From: an uncultured archaeon
Lineage (GTDB): Archaea > Nanobdellota > Nanobdellia > Pacearchaeales > GW2011-AR1
NCBI GenBank assembly: GCA_903828655.1
Contig: CAIKMX010000024.1
Location: 1 to 36,714, forward strand
Length of the DNA: 36,714 nucleotides
Direction of reading: 5' to 3'
Positions 6,721 to 14,478 of the stretch are shown here, piece after piece. Under the pieces are notes generated by a model that saw only the letters and a list, made by a program, of their open reading frames with translations, did not search any database and was not told the origin of the DNA. A program made the position numbers and the translations under genes. Every line of letters begins with the position of its first letter. Position 1 is the stretch's first letter.

Positions 6721-7668
6721 TCACACACTCTTCTTCTCCAACACTTCAATCAACTTCTCAACATCCACTTTTTCAATCTGATTAACCACAATTTCAACAT
6801 TATTGAAAAGCTGATTCTTCTTAACATTTCCAGAAACAAAAACTTCAGTTCCCATGATGCTGTCTCTAAAAGCGTTCAGCTTGTCAGCATCCTTCAACTC
6901 TTCTTCAGGAATAAGTTGTGAAATCTGATCAGAAAACAAAACTACTCTAACACTATCCTCTCCATCATCCAGAACAAAATTCAAAATTGCACGTTCTTTA
7001 GGCATTACCTTTCCATGCTCTGCACAAATATACCCGTTAGCATCCGGCGTAGCTTTCTTCCCACACTCAGGACACACAGGATAAAATCGAGGGTTAAACA
7101 TCTGAACGACCAATCCACGAATACGAACACTTTGCCCCTCCTGAATCTCTACAAGTTTCTTCTCAACAACAGATCTTTCAGTTTTAACATTCTCAATCAC
7201 TACATTGCTTTTTTTAAACTCCGAAAATCCCGAGAGATGAATCTCCTGTTCACGCATACCCCCGTTTCTAATTTCAACAACATCTCCTTTTCTTATCTTC
7301 CCCTCTTCAATCAGAGCAATATGATTTGTATCCCACAGAACAACCTTCGCATTGTTGGTCTCATCCGCTATAAAGAAATTCACAACCTTTCCTTTTCTTC
7401 CATTCCTCTCATACTCTCTAACCGGAAATATAGTTATTATTTTTCCAACAACATTGACCTTCCTCATCCCAGGCATCAACTCCGCCAATTTCAACATCTG
7501 ATTATCAAAGCTAACTCCGAGCTCAGCAGCAATAATTTGAGCAGCTCCCTCCTTTGAAATAAGCCCAGAAAGCTTCGCTTTCTTCGCCTCCACCCGCCTT
7601 TCAACTTCAGCAGCCTCAAGCCCAGAACCTTCCGCTATCCTCTTTATTAACGCATCATAATTTTGCAT
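6721..7668 (-). CDS. RPA-like single-stranded DNA-binding protein (OB folds plus zinc motif)
   Basis: A 315-residue protein. An N-terminal helical segment (1-55) precedes an OB fold at about 70-150 (VNVVGKIITIFPVREYERNGRKG...VVLWDTN). A second OB fold (about 178-305) is interrupted by CPECG-x10-CAEHGK (C199, C202, C215, H218), a zinc motif typical of archaeal RPA large subunits. It should coat single-stranded DNA in replication and repair. CTTAAAAAC at about -25 gives a leaderless start. No RPA partner genes adjoin it. Two element A copies fill the 430-bp gap on its 5' side. Confidence 0.88.
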   Translation of the reverse strand: MQNYDALIKRIAEGSGLEAAEVERRVEAKKAKLSGLISKEGAAQIIAAELGVSFDNQMLKLAELMPGMRKVNVVGKIITIFPVREYERNGRKGKVVNFFIADETNNAKVVLWDTNHIALIEEGKIRKGDVVEIRNGGMREQEIHLSGFSEFKKSNVVIENVKTERSVVEKKLVEIQEGQSVRIRGLVVQMFNPRFYPVCPECGKKATPDANGYICAEHGKVMPKERAILNFVLDDGEDSVRVVLFSDQISQLIPEEELKDADKLNAFRDSIMGTEVFVSGNVKKNQLFNNVEIVVNQIEKVDVEKLIEVLEKKSV

Positions 7669-7739
7669 GTTTCACAAAGAAGATTATGGTTTTTAAGTAT
7701 TGTTGGTGTAGAATGAACATATAGTTTAAAGAACAACTC

Positions 7740-7925
7740 AGCCAAGTCACCAAAGAATAGAGCACATTACTTAATCGTAAAGGCAAGAGCGAGCATCCTG
7801 CAGTCATATTGAAACCGCAGTTTCTTGCAAGTTAAGGCGGATGCGAGCGATATTAGGTAACAACACAATCCGTTGACAACCTTGGTAGGAGCATTTATTG
7901 TATTTTTAAGCATTTTACATACAAA
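7740..7925 (+). repeat. Element A copy 5 (long-loop form)
   Basis: Outer stem GCATCC (7793-7798) / GGATGC (7839-7844) bracketed by GAGCGA-like repeats. The loop carries a second hairpin GAAAC (7811-7815) / GTTTC (7820-7824) within the conserved frame CAGTCATATTGAA...TTCTTGCAAGTTAA. The right flank is GTAACAACACAATCCGTTGACAACCTTGG, and a reversed tail box GCATTTTACATACAAAC follows. Confidence 0.7.
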
Positions 7926-7947
7926 CAAAAAACCGCCAAGATGAAAA

Positions 7948-8095
7948 AAAACATTGCCAAAACGTTAAGGATTTATGACATTCCTAAAAGATTTGTGCGA
8001 GCGCGAGAGCGACAGAGGAGCGGAGCGCGAGCAATTCGCTTTTGACAAGTTACACAAAATCACAAATGCAAATTGCGAGGAGAGCAAATCTTTAA
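7948..8095 (+). repeat. Element A copy 6 (divergent, GC-rich core)
   Basis: Left flank AACATTGCCAAAACGTTAAG as in copy 3. Outer stem GATTTG (7990-7995) / CAAATC (8085-8090). The interior contains many GAGCGA-like units and a GAGCAATTCGC / GCAAATTGCGAG pairing, like the insert in copy 10. It ends about 4 nt before the stop codon of the pilus platform gene. Confidence 0.55.
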
Positions 8096-8098
8096 GTT

Positions 8099-10327
8099 TT
8101 ACCCCAGTCCCGCAAGCGCAATCGCCCCTATCAAACTTAATCCAACAATGGACCCAAGAGCAACAATGAAATAAAGTATCATTGAGGTCTTTAAGTTCTT
8201 CCCAATCTCTGAAGTTTCCTGCAAATTATCTCTTCCAGATTTTATTGTAACCAAAGTTCCGGTTAGTATGAATACAATCTCAATAAGATAAATTCCAATG
8301 ATAACCTGTAACCAATAAGTTGGTATCATCTTGGTTATATCGAATATACTCATAATTCCCTGCAACCCCCCAGCCCCCCCAAGAGCTGAACCACTAATAT
8401 CTCCTCCCCCAAGCCCCGATTCAAACAATGCAGACAAACTCCCAAGAATTGTAGTAATCATTCCAGCCAAACCGATAATAATTCCTGCGAGTAACGGTGC
8501 CAAGAAAGTCATGTTAGACTTCATATCAGAAACAATGTCTGCAAGCAAATCATTCAATCTATCATTTATCTTTTTAATATTCTTAACGTAATCCGATATA
8601 GACATAAGTGAACGCGCCGCAACCTTCAATCCCTTCTTAACAGACTCCACCAAAATCTTCATAGAAGTAGCAACTAAAGAAGATGGATAAAATATCACCG
8701 CCCCCCTTCTCTTATCAAACAAAGCTCTATCCAAAGACATTCCAAGTTGTTGTATATTCTCATTAACTAACCTAAAAAATCCTTCAGTCGCAGTTCCTTT
8801 TGTAGAATCTGAAACTCTTGCAAACGCAATCTCTGCAGGAATTCCATCCCCAATTCTATTCCCCAACTGAAACAATGAAGAATTAAACTCCTGCTCAAGC
8901 TGTTTATACTTCTCCCTTTCTTTAATCAACTCTTTTGTTTTCATATTGTACGCCATTGAAAACATCAACGCAACAGACAAAGGCACAAACAAAGATAAAA
9001 CTAAAGACAAGGCCCCAAATGGCCCGACTAACCCTGAAGAAGTTTGCATTATCCCAAAAATTCCTCCGTTACCCAAAAATCCTAATCCAATTGCACTCCA
9101 AGAATAATCTCTCTGTAAATTCAACCACAAAGGCAAATCAGTATATCTCCATAAAAAAGGAATCAATCCAACAACAAACATTGGAAACATCATTAATGAA
9201 GCAATCAGATAAGGTTTTTTACTCACATACTGTGGATAAAGAGGATTTCTCTCAATCAAGGAGGTCTCACCATATCCTCCAGGACGTTGCATCATTACCT
9301 TTTGTGTTAAAAAGAAAACAGCAAAAGGGATTACTAAATTAAACAAAATTAAAACATGCCACCATTTTATTGCTCCCTGTAACATTGTGGAGGCCAAAGG
9401 TAAAATTGCCAATCCTAGAGTAGGCAAAACGATTCCAAGCATGTACAAATTAGTTAATGGAGACTTTACATCATGAGTATACTTTAGCATCTTATCATAA
9501 ACTCCATCAAGGATAACTTGCAATGCCTTCTCAAGTGTAGCAACCCTTCTGTCTTCAGAGGGCTCATACAAACTAGATTCAACTAGATGAAAAGCTTCAA
9601 TAAACTCCATAGAATAATCTCTCCAAGTCTCAAGATAACTATCAACGCTGTCCTTTATTGTTGAAAATCTTCCAACCTCCACATCCCAGAATATCTTTTT
9701 GAAATCCAAAGAAAGAGGTTCATCTAAATGTTCAGCAGCAAATGCGATTGCCTTCTCAAAATTTGAAGTATGCTTCATATAAATAACAATATACAAAATA
9801 GCAGGCACCATCTGCGCACTCGCCTTTAGACGCCATATCATCGCCAGTCTTGCAGGAATTCCAGAAACATAATAAAACAAAAATATTCCCAAGAAAAATA
9901 CTAACACTAGAACCATAACTGAAAAAGCCCCCGTCAAAAACCATACGCCTGCAAGTAATAAAACTCCTCCAAACAACGTAAGAAGTAAAGCAACAGCAGC
10001 AAACACAACAGCCTCAGAAACAGTCACATTCAAGTGCGCAATTTCAATCGCACGCCCAATTTTCTTTGTATCTTTCTCCCCCACCTTCATTGTAAAAATG
10101 CCCCCGAGGGCCTTAGCCCATTTTTCATAACGAGTAAAAGAAGGCATCATACTCTGTCTAAAACGTTCATAACTTTGTGAGAACTTTTGTTGTCCTTCAC
10201 CCGAACCATTTGAAATTACCGCCCCGGTATTAACAGAATTGAATCCTTTCATCTCCTTCTCTATCTTTGCCCCATACTCTTTTATTATGTCATCCGTACT
10301 AGGTTTACCACTAAAGTTATTTACCAT
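8099..10327 (-). CDS. Type IV pilus/archaellum platform protein (ArlJ/TadC-like, two T2SSF domains)
   Basis: A 742-residue polytopic membrane protein. The N-terminal ~100 residues are cytoplasmic; helices lie at about 104-123, 128-155, 293-318, 322-341, 372-395, 430-460, 608-635, 675-693 and 716-740. The two large cytoplasmic loops (about 165-290 and 465-605) are the two type II secretion F domains, both with a charged EKAIAFAAEHL / PAEIAFARVSD-like segment. The protein would anchor the secretion ATPase and drive pilin assembly. It overlaps the HEPN gene by 11 nt, with GAGGT 8 nt before its ATG. The partner ATPase (11742-14012) is separated from it by the HEPN/nucleotidyltransferase pair and an 89-residue gene. 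No pilin was recognised nearby. Confidence 0.88.
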   Translation of the reverse strand: MVNNFSGKPSTDDIIKEYGAKIEKEMKGFNSVNTGAVISNGSGEGQQKFSQSYERFRQSMMPSFTRYEKWAKALGGIFTMKVGEKDTKKIGRAIEIAHLNVTVSEAVVFAAVALLLTLFGGVLLLAGVWFLTGAFSVMVLVLVFFLGIFLFYYVSGIPARLAMIWRLKASAQMVPAILYIVIYMKHTSNFEKAIAFAAEHLDEPLSLDFKKIFWDVEVGRFSTIKDSVDSYLETWRDYSMEFIEAFHLVESSLYEPSEDRRVATLEKALQVILDGVYDKMLKYTHDVKSPLTNLYMLGIVLPTLGLAILPLASTMLQGAIKWWHVLILFNLVIPFAVFFLTQKVMMQRPGGYGETSLIERNPLYPQYVSKKPYLIASLMMFPMFVVGLIPFLWRYTDLPLWLNLQRDYSWSAIGLGFLGNGGIFGIMQTSSGLVGPFGALSLVLSLFVPLSVALMFSMAYNMKTKELIKEREKYKQLEQEFNSSLFQLGNRIGDGIPAEIAFARVSDSTKGTATEGFFRLVNENIQQLGMSLDRALFDKRRGAVIFYPSSLVATSMKILVESVKKGLKVAARSLMSISDYVKNIKKINDRLNDLLADIVSDMKSNMTFLAPLLAGIIIGLAGMITTILGSLSALFESGLGGGDISGSALGGAGGLQGIMSIFDITKMIPTYWLQVIIGIYLIEIVFILTGTLVTIKSGRDNLQETSEIGKNLKTSMILYFIVALGSIVGLSLIGAIALAGLG

Positions 10328-10754
10328 TTTTTACCTCTTTTTTTAATATTTTTAAAATCAGTTTAGTTATCTTATTAAACTCTTCTTTATTATTATCATA
10401 AAATCCTTGAGGTATACTTTCTCCATAATAATTTAATCTATTTCTAAAAAAACTCATCTGAGATATCAAAAGAACTTGCTTTTCATATTCTTGATTCTTT
10501 TTGTAAAAATAAGAAATAAGGCACTGATGATTGCTTGACTTTAATCCATCCCTGAGCAAATATGCGACCAAAAGTTCTTTAATCACCTCATAATAATTTT
10601 CAACAACAAATGAAACATTTTTATCACTAACTTTAATTTGGTCAAAAAGCTTTAATCTTTCTAATGCTCTTGCAATTATAGATTCAACTCTTTTCTCATC
10701 TCGACTAACAATACGAACAAATTCTCTTTCACAGAGTCCCCATTCAATTACCAT
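10317..10754 (-). CDS. HEPN-domain protein paired with the nucleotidyltransferase
   Basis: A 145-residue all-helical protein. The helix with VVENYYEVIKELLVAYLL and the segment FFRNRLNYYGESI (Arg104, Arg106, Tyr109/110) match the HEPN layout. In RNase-active HEPN toxins the motif is R-x4-6-H; here Tyr replaces His, so RNase activity is doubtful. It overlaps the upstream nucleotidyltransferase by 7 nt and the downstream platform gene by 11 nt, so all three should be co-translated. The pairing with a minimal nucleotidyltransferase is characteristic of MNT-HEPN toxin-antitoxin systems. Family assignment is by helix pattern, motif and context. Confidence 0.7.
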   Translation of the reverse strand: MVIEWGLCEREFVRIVSRDEKRVESIIARALERLKLFDQIKVSDKNVSFVVENYYEVIKELLVAYLLRDGLKSSNHQCLISYFYKKNQEYEKQVLLISQMSFFRNRLNYYGESIPQGFYDNNKEEFNKITKLILKILKKEVKNGK

Positions 10755-11263
10755 TTTAAATCCAAAAATCCATATAATTTAATTCCATTTATGATGTTAC
10801 TCAATAAATTCTTATTTTTTGCTTTCATTCCCATAACACTCTCCTCAACAAACAACTGAATTTCATGTCCAATCTTTTTCTCGAAACCTGAAAGTTCCAC
10901 TTTTTTTCCAGAAACAGAACTCTCAACAAACAAATCAATATCACTCTCTTTTACAGAATCTCCCTTGCTTATACTCCCAAATAGAATGACACAAGAGGGA
11001 TTAAGCTTTTCAACAATTTCATCAATCAAACCAGAACTAACAATTTTTTCAACATAATAATTTATCTTTTTAGTCTTAAACAACAAACTATCTATAGAAG
11101 AGTTATCCTTGCTGACTAAAAACTGCTTTTTTAATTCAAAAAGCTTTTTGTGAACTGTTGCCCTAGGTATTTTAGTAATTTTAGAAATATCCCTCACAGT
11201 AAAATTCTTATTAGGATTCTCATAAAATACTTCCATCACTTTCTCTTCATCTTTTTGTCCCAT
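10748..11263 (-). CDS. Winged-helix - minimal nucleotidyltransferase fusion (MNT antitoxin-like)
   Basis: A 171-residue protein. Residues about 5-55 are a winged helix-turn-helix (FTVRDISKITKIPRATVHKKLFEL). Residues about 78-165 are a minimal nucleotidyltransferase with ILFGSISKGD (96-101) and SDIDLFV (107-112), the GSxxxG...DxD active-site pattern. MNT antitoxins AMPylate or otherwise neutralise HEPN partners; the fused wHTH probably binds DNA. The start codon lies inside a 44-bp repeat that is duplicated upstream of the TATA box, consistent with self-regulation. The next gene, a HEPN protein, overlaps it by 7 nt. Confidence 0.85.
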   Translation of the reverse strand: MGQKDEEKVMEVFYENPNKNFTVRDISKITKIPRATVHKKLFELKKQFLVSKDNSSIDSLLFKTKKINYYVEKIVSSGLIDEIVEKLNPSCVILFGSISKGDSVKESDIDLFVESSVSGKKVELSGFEKKIGHEIQLFVEESVMGMKAKNKNLLSNIINGIKLYGFLDLKW

Positions 11264-11297
11264 TTTATAGACTTAAGTCCAGATTTATAGACAAAAA
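11254..11297 (-). promoter_or_regulatory. 44-bp direct repeat, copy 1 (putative operator over transcript start)
   Basis: Identical to 11333-11376. On the minus strand it contains two GTCTATAAA units and the palindrome GACTTAAGTC, then the ATG and the next three codons of the nucleotidyltransferase gene. It sits downstream of the TATA box GGTTTAAATA (about 11301-11310). Confidence 0.7.
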
Positions 11298-11332
11298 GAA
11301 TATTTAAACCTTTTCACACACTCAAAACATTC

Positions 11333-11376
11333 TTTGTCCCATTTTATAGACTTAAGTCCAGATTTATAGACAAAAA
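11333..11376 (-). promoter_or_regulatory. 44-bp direct repeat, copy 2 (upstream of the TATA box)
   Basis: A perfect second copy, 79 bp upstream of the first. Because the repeat includes the gene start, copy 2 also has ATGGGACAAAG, which opens a 6-codon frame (MGQRMF) before a stop. The pair flanks the TATA box, as an operator for a repressor would. Confidence 0.7.
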
Positions 11377-11411
11377 TACCCATGATAAAAAATAAATAAC
11401 TAAATCTAGAA

Positions 11412-11681
11412 TCAGAGAGTTATATGCAAAACCCTGCGCCTTCTAGCCGCTGTCGGGGCATCAAGAATAGACTTCCTTAAAACATGATTAACTATGCCCC
11501 TATATTTTTTAACATGCTCCTCGGAAGGACTATATCCTTCTGTGGACATCAACCCCTGCTGCCTTAATCTATCAACAATCCTAAAAAGTTGTGTTTCACT
11601 CGAAGCATCTCTTAATAAACTGTGATTAAACATATCCGCCTGCTTATAAGCCGCAGAATAACTAATTCTAAAAACACCCAT
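11412..11681 (-). CDS. Hypothetical protein, 89 residues
   Basis: MGVFRISYSAAYKQADMFNHS... Soluble, basic at the C-terminus (AARRRRVLHITL), mostly helical. Not recognised. An ATATTTAAAAAG box about 25 nt upstream supports it as a separate transcript. It lies between the pilus ATPase and the nucleotidyltransferase genes. A helical repressor or RNA-binding protein is possible, but nothing visible proves it. Confidence 0.5.
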   Translation of the reverse strand: MGVFRISYSAAYKQADMFNHSLLRDASSETQLFRIVDRLRQQGLMSTEGYSPSEEHVKKYRGIVNHVLRKSILDAPTAARRRRVLHITL

Positions 11682-11741
11682 AAAATAAGTAAATACAATT
11701 ACTTTTTAAATATTTATATTCTCACGGCGTATTATCAAATG

Positions 11742-14012
11742 TTACAACCCATACTTCTTACTCTCGTTATCCAGCCATCTCTTCCACTCAGGAAAAACTC
11801 TGTCAGAAACCGGTAATCCTACTTCAGTCATAACCTTATCAGATATCTTATGAAAAGCATTATTGCTCAAAACAGTAAAATTAGCTTCTAGGAGGTCGGG
11901 TTTATTCATCCTCTTTGCAAACTTAACCGTTTCCTCTTTTATCTTCTGCCTCAAAATGATATTATCCCACACCGCATCCCAATTTCCTGCCCATCCTCTA
12001 ACATTTCCAGCAATACTCTTTATTATTTCAGAATCTCCATTCATTAAATCTTCGGAGGGATTTAATTCATCTTTCTCAACATCATACTTCATCAAATCTA
12101 CAAAACCTCCCTCGTCCAGAGGATCTTTCGTCCAATGCTTTCTTACCTCCGCAATTTCTAAAACTCTTCTAAATGAATGCATCCCATCAGGAGTTTTTAT
12201 TGGATTAGCAACAACAATACAATCTGTAGCTTTAAACGATGTAATCGGCACGCCTAAATCATTTACAACCCTATCAAATATTGCATAGGGTGAAGAACCA
12301 TGAATCGTTCCAGCAACAACATTTGCCAAAGCACCAACTCTCATCGCTTCATACAATGCTTTAGCCTCCTGACTTCTTATCTCTCCAACAATCAAACTTG
12401 AATCTCCAAGTCTCAAACTAGCCCTAATCCCTTCCTCAGCAGGAACTTCTGTCGTTTCTCCAGCAAGCGCCGCACGAACCTTCATAGATAAAATATCGTA
12501 GTCTAGCTTTCTCATTGCAGAAACTGGCAACTCTAAAGTATCCTCAATTGTAATAATTCTATATCGTGGCATTATCTCCAACATCAAAGCTCCAAGAAGA
12601 GAGGTCTTTCCAGAAGAACGAGTTCCAGCAACAAGCATCGTTCTCGCTCCATCAATTAAAAAACTCAAAACTCCGGCCCCCAGACTTGAGATCATCTTAT
12701 TATTTACAAACAAAGGCAAAGTCCAAGGCTTCGTTCTATGTCTTCTTATTGCATAAGCCAATCCTCCCGCAGATAAAGGACTCTGTATTATCGCAACTCT
12801 CGCACTTATTTTATCTAAATCTAAATTAGTATCTAGAACAGGATTTGCCTCATCTAGTGCACGCCCCGAGATCATTCTAAACTTCGCCGCCCAAGAATCT
12901 GCATCCTCCTGTGACGGAATCAGATTGGTCTCACACTCATCAAACTCATTATGCCTTACAAAAACCGGTGAAAGTGAAACTGGAGCATTTATAACAATAT
13001 CTTGCAAATTCTCATCCTGCAACAAAACCTCAACAATTCCAAAACCAATAGTATGTCTAACTAATATCGTCGCAAGTTTATTCATATCCCCATAATTTAA
13101 ACTCACATTCTTGCTTGAAGCTAAATCCCTAAGCAAATCCCTTGCTACATTAAAAAAGACCTGCCTAGTCCTCTCAGGATCGTTAAACTCCTCCTGTGTT
13201 GGTCTATGCTCAATTAAAACATTTCTTGCAAGATTAAGCAACATATGATGATCCTCGTTCAAAGAGTACTCAGGAGGATTAAGATGATAAATCATTTTTG
13301 CCTTATTCTCTTGCCTAAACACAGTAACTAAACTTTTATCATATCCTTCAGCAATTTCATACTGTTTAACAATCTCTGCGTCAGGAGGAATCTGAGAAAC
13401 CATCCTTGTAAACGTAAAATTAGGCATAATGTCTGCCCTAAAAACCTCTCCATAAATTCCCCTATCCCCACTAGCATAATTATCGAAATAATCCTTCAGT
13501 CTTCTAACCACTTCAAGACCCTCAAGCCTAGATATAACTTTTTCAAGAAGAGCAACATATGCAGAATTGTTTTTACCTTTTTCAAATAAAGCTCTTTGTT
13601 CAAACAAAACTCCCTTTAATTCTCTATACGCCCGAATAGGATCTCTTTTGAAAACCTCATTCAACTCATAATTCAAAACCGCATAAGCCTCATTAAAAAC
13701 CTCTCCCAAGGAAGCCATCTTATCCGCAGAAACAACCTTCTCCTGATTTATCAAATAGTCATAAACACTTGAAACCTCTAACAACATATTAACTTGAACA
13801 AAATCATAACTGTAATTTCTTTGCTGAACAAAAACAATTCTAGAAACGTTAGCATCCTCTTTTAAGTTATCAACAGTCCTAGAAAAAACCTCCGCAGAAT
13901 CCGCAAGAGAAGGTACAAAGTTCGCCCCAAGATAATTAATATACATAACGCTCTCTCCCGCCTCTTTTACAACCTCATAAGAATACAACGGCGTGCCCTG
14001 CTTAAACATCAT
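11742..14012 (-). CDS. Type IV pilus/archaellum secretion ATPase (ArlI/TadA-like)
   Basis: 756 residues from the chosen ATG. A long N-terminal region (about 1-300) is followed by the GspE/ArlI ATPase domain. Walker A GTRSSGKTS is at about 463-471, with ITIEDTLELP (Asp box) after it, then LIVGEIRSQEA (Walker B) and VVAGTIHGSSP (His box). It hydrolyses ATP to power pilin or secretion-filament assembly, acting on the ArlJ-like protein at 8099-10327. A TTG at 14063 would add 17 residues; the ATG pair at 14007-14012 is preferred. The N-terminal extension is longer than in archaellum ArlI and resembles those of other archaeal type IV pilus ATPases. Confidence 0.92.
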   Translation of the reverse strand: MMFKQGTPLYSYEVVKEAGESVMYINYLGANFVPSLADSAEVFSRTVDNLKEDANVSRIVFVQQRNYSYDFVQVNMLLEVSSVYDYLINQEKVVSADKMASLGEVFNEAYAVLNYELNEVFKRDPIRAYRELKGVLFEQRALFEKGKNNSAYVALLEKVISRLEGLEVVRRLKDYFDNYASGDRGIYGEVFRADIMPNFTFTRMVSQIPPDAEIVKQYEIAEGYDKSLVTVFRQENKAKMIYHLNPPEYSLNEDHHMLLNLARNVLIEHRPTQEEFNDPERTRQVFFNVARDLLRDLASSKNVSLNYGDMNKLATILVRHTIGFGIVEVLLQDENLQDIVINAPVSLSPVFVRHNEFDECETNLIPSQEDADSWAAKFRMISGRALDEANPVLDTNLDLDKISARVAIIQSPLSAGGLAYAIRRHRTKPWTLPLFVNNKMISSLGAGVLSFLIDGARTMLVAGTRSSGKTSLLGALMLEIMPRYRIITIEDTLELPVSAMRKLDYDILSMKVRAALAGETTEVPAEEGIRASLRLGDSSLIVGEIRSQEAKALYEAMRVGALANVVAGTIHGSSPYAIFDRVVNDLGVPITSFKATDCIVVANPIKTPDGMHSFRRVLEIAEVRKHWTKDPLDEGGFVDLMKYDVEKDELNPSEDLMNGDSEIIKSIAGNVRGWAGNWDAVWDNIILRQKIKEETVKFAKRMNKPDLLEANFTVLSNNAFHKISDKVMTEVGLPVSDRVFPEWKRWLDNESKKYGL

Positions 14013-14070
14013 TTTATCATCCTCATTTTTTGTCCATTCACCCTCTATAGAATTAAACAGCAAATAGTGT

Positions 14071-14113
14071 ATTAAAAGTTTTGTATGCTCCAGTTTGGTG
14101 CAAAACTTTTAAT
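14071..14113. promoter_or_regulatory. Perfect 13-bp inverted repeat upstream of the pilus ATPase
   Basis: ATTAAAAGTTTTG (14071-14083) and CAAAACTTTTAAT (14101-14113) are exact reverse complements around a 17-nt centre. It lies 58-101 nt upstream of the chosen ATPase start codon. Either an operator for a dimeric regulator, with TATA-like arms, or a hairpin in a leader. Confidence 0.6.
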
Positions 14114-14169
14114 TAAATAAGGAGAATAAACTTGACCAAGAAAAATAAAAACTCCCAAAAAGCCACCAT

Positions 14170-14337
14170 CGAACGAAACACATTACCAAATCGTTAAGCA
14201 AGAGCAAGGTGTCTTGGCAGTCATATTGAAGCCGAAACTTCTTGCAAGTTAACCAGACACCTAGCGCCAGTTTAGTAATGTTACAATCCGTTAACATCTT
14301 GGCAATGTGATTATTTGTAAGTAAAATGCTTAACAAC
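14170..14337 (+). repeat. Element A copy 7 (long-loop form)
   Basis: Left flank ACACATTACCAAATCGTTAA; right flank TTTAGTAATGTTACAATCCG and CATCTTGGCAATG, tail GTAAGTAAAATGCTTAA. Outer stem AGGTGTCT (14207-14214) / AGACACCT (14255-14262); loop hairpin GAAG (14228-14231) / CTTC (14238-14241) inside CAGTCATATTGAA...TTCTTGCAAGTTAA. Confidence 0.7.
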
Positions 14338-14340
14338 AAA

Positions 14341-14447
14341 ATAAAAACTGCTCCTACAACCACAACATCGCTATTTTAGTTTTTCTTTTGAAACACCAAT
14401 TTTCTTTTTTCTAAAAAGAAAAGAGTGTCTCCACAAGAGATACCAAA
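14341..14447 (+). repeat. Repeat D interrupted by element B copy 2
   Basis: The outer parts AAAACTGCTCCTACAACCAC (from 14345) and CTCCACAAGAGATACCAAA (14429-14447) match a continuous stretch at about 27784-27823. Element B (14377-14428: TAGTTTTTCTTTTGAAACACC ... AGAGTGT) sits between them here, as if inserted. No gene is apparent in 14013-14478; a hydrophobic frame across it looks like a by-product of the repeats. Confidence 0.55.
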
Positions 14448-14478
14448 TAAATTATTATAAAAGTTCCAAAAAATTCAT

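Noticed and set aside
7975-8169. Open frame of 64 codons on the plus strand
   Set aside because: It is made of element A copy 6 and the antisense of the pilus platform gene end.
8099-14012. Complete archaellum operon
   Set aside because: Only the ATPase and platform genes are present; no archaellin, ArlH, ArlF/G or prepilin peptidase was recognised, so a generic type IV pilus-like system is the safer call.
14109-14363. Open frame of 84 codons on the minus strand, hydrophobic
   Set aside because: It lies within element A copy 7 and repeat D; the frame follows the repeats, has no promoter and is not conserved in other copies.
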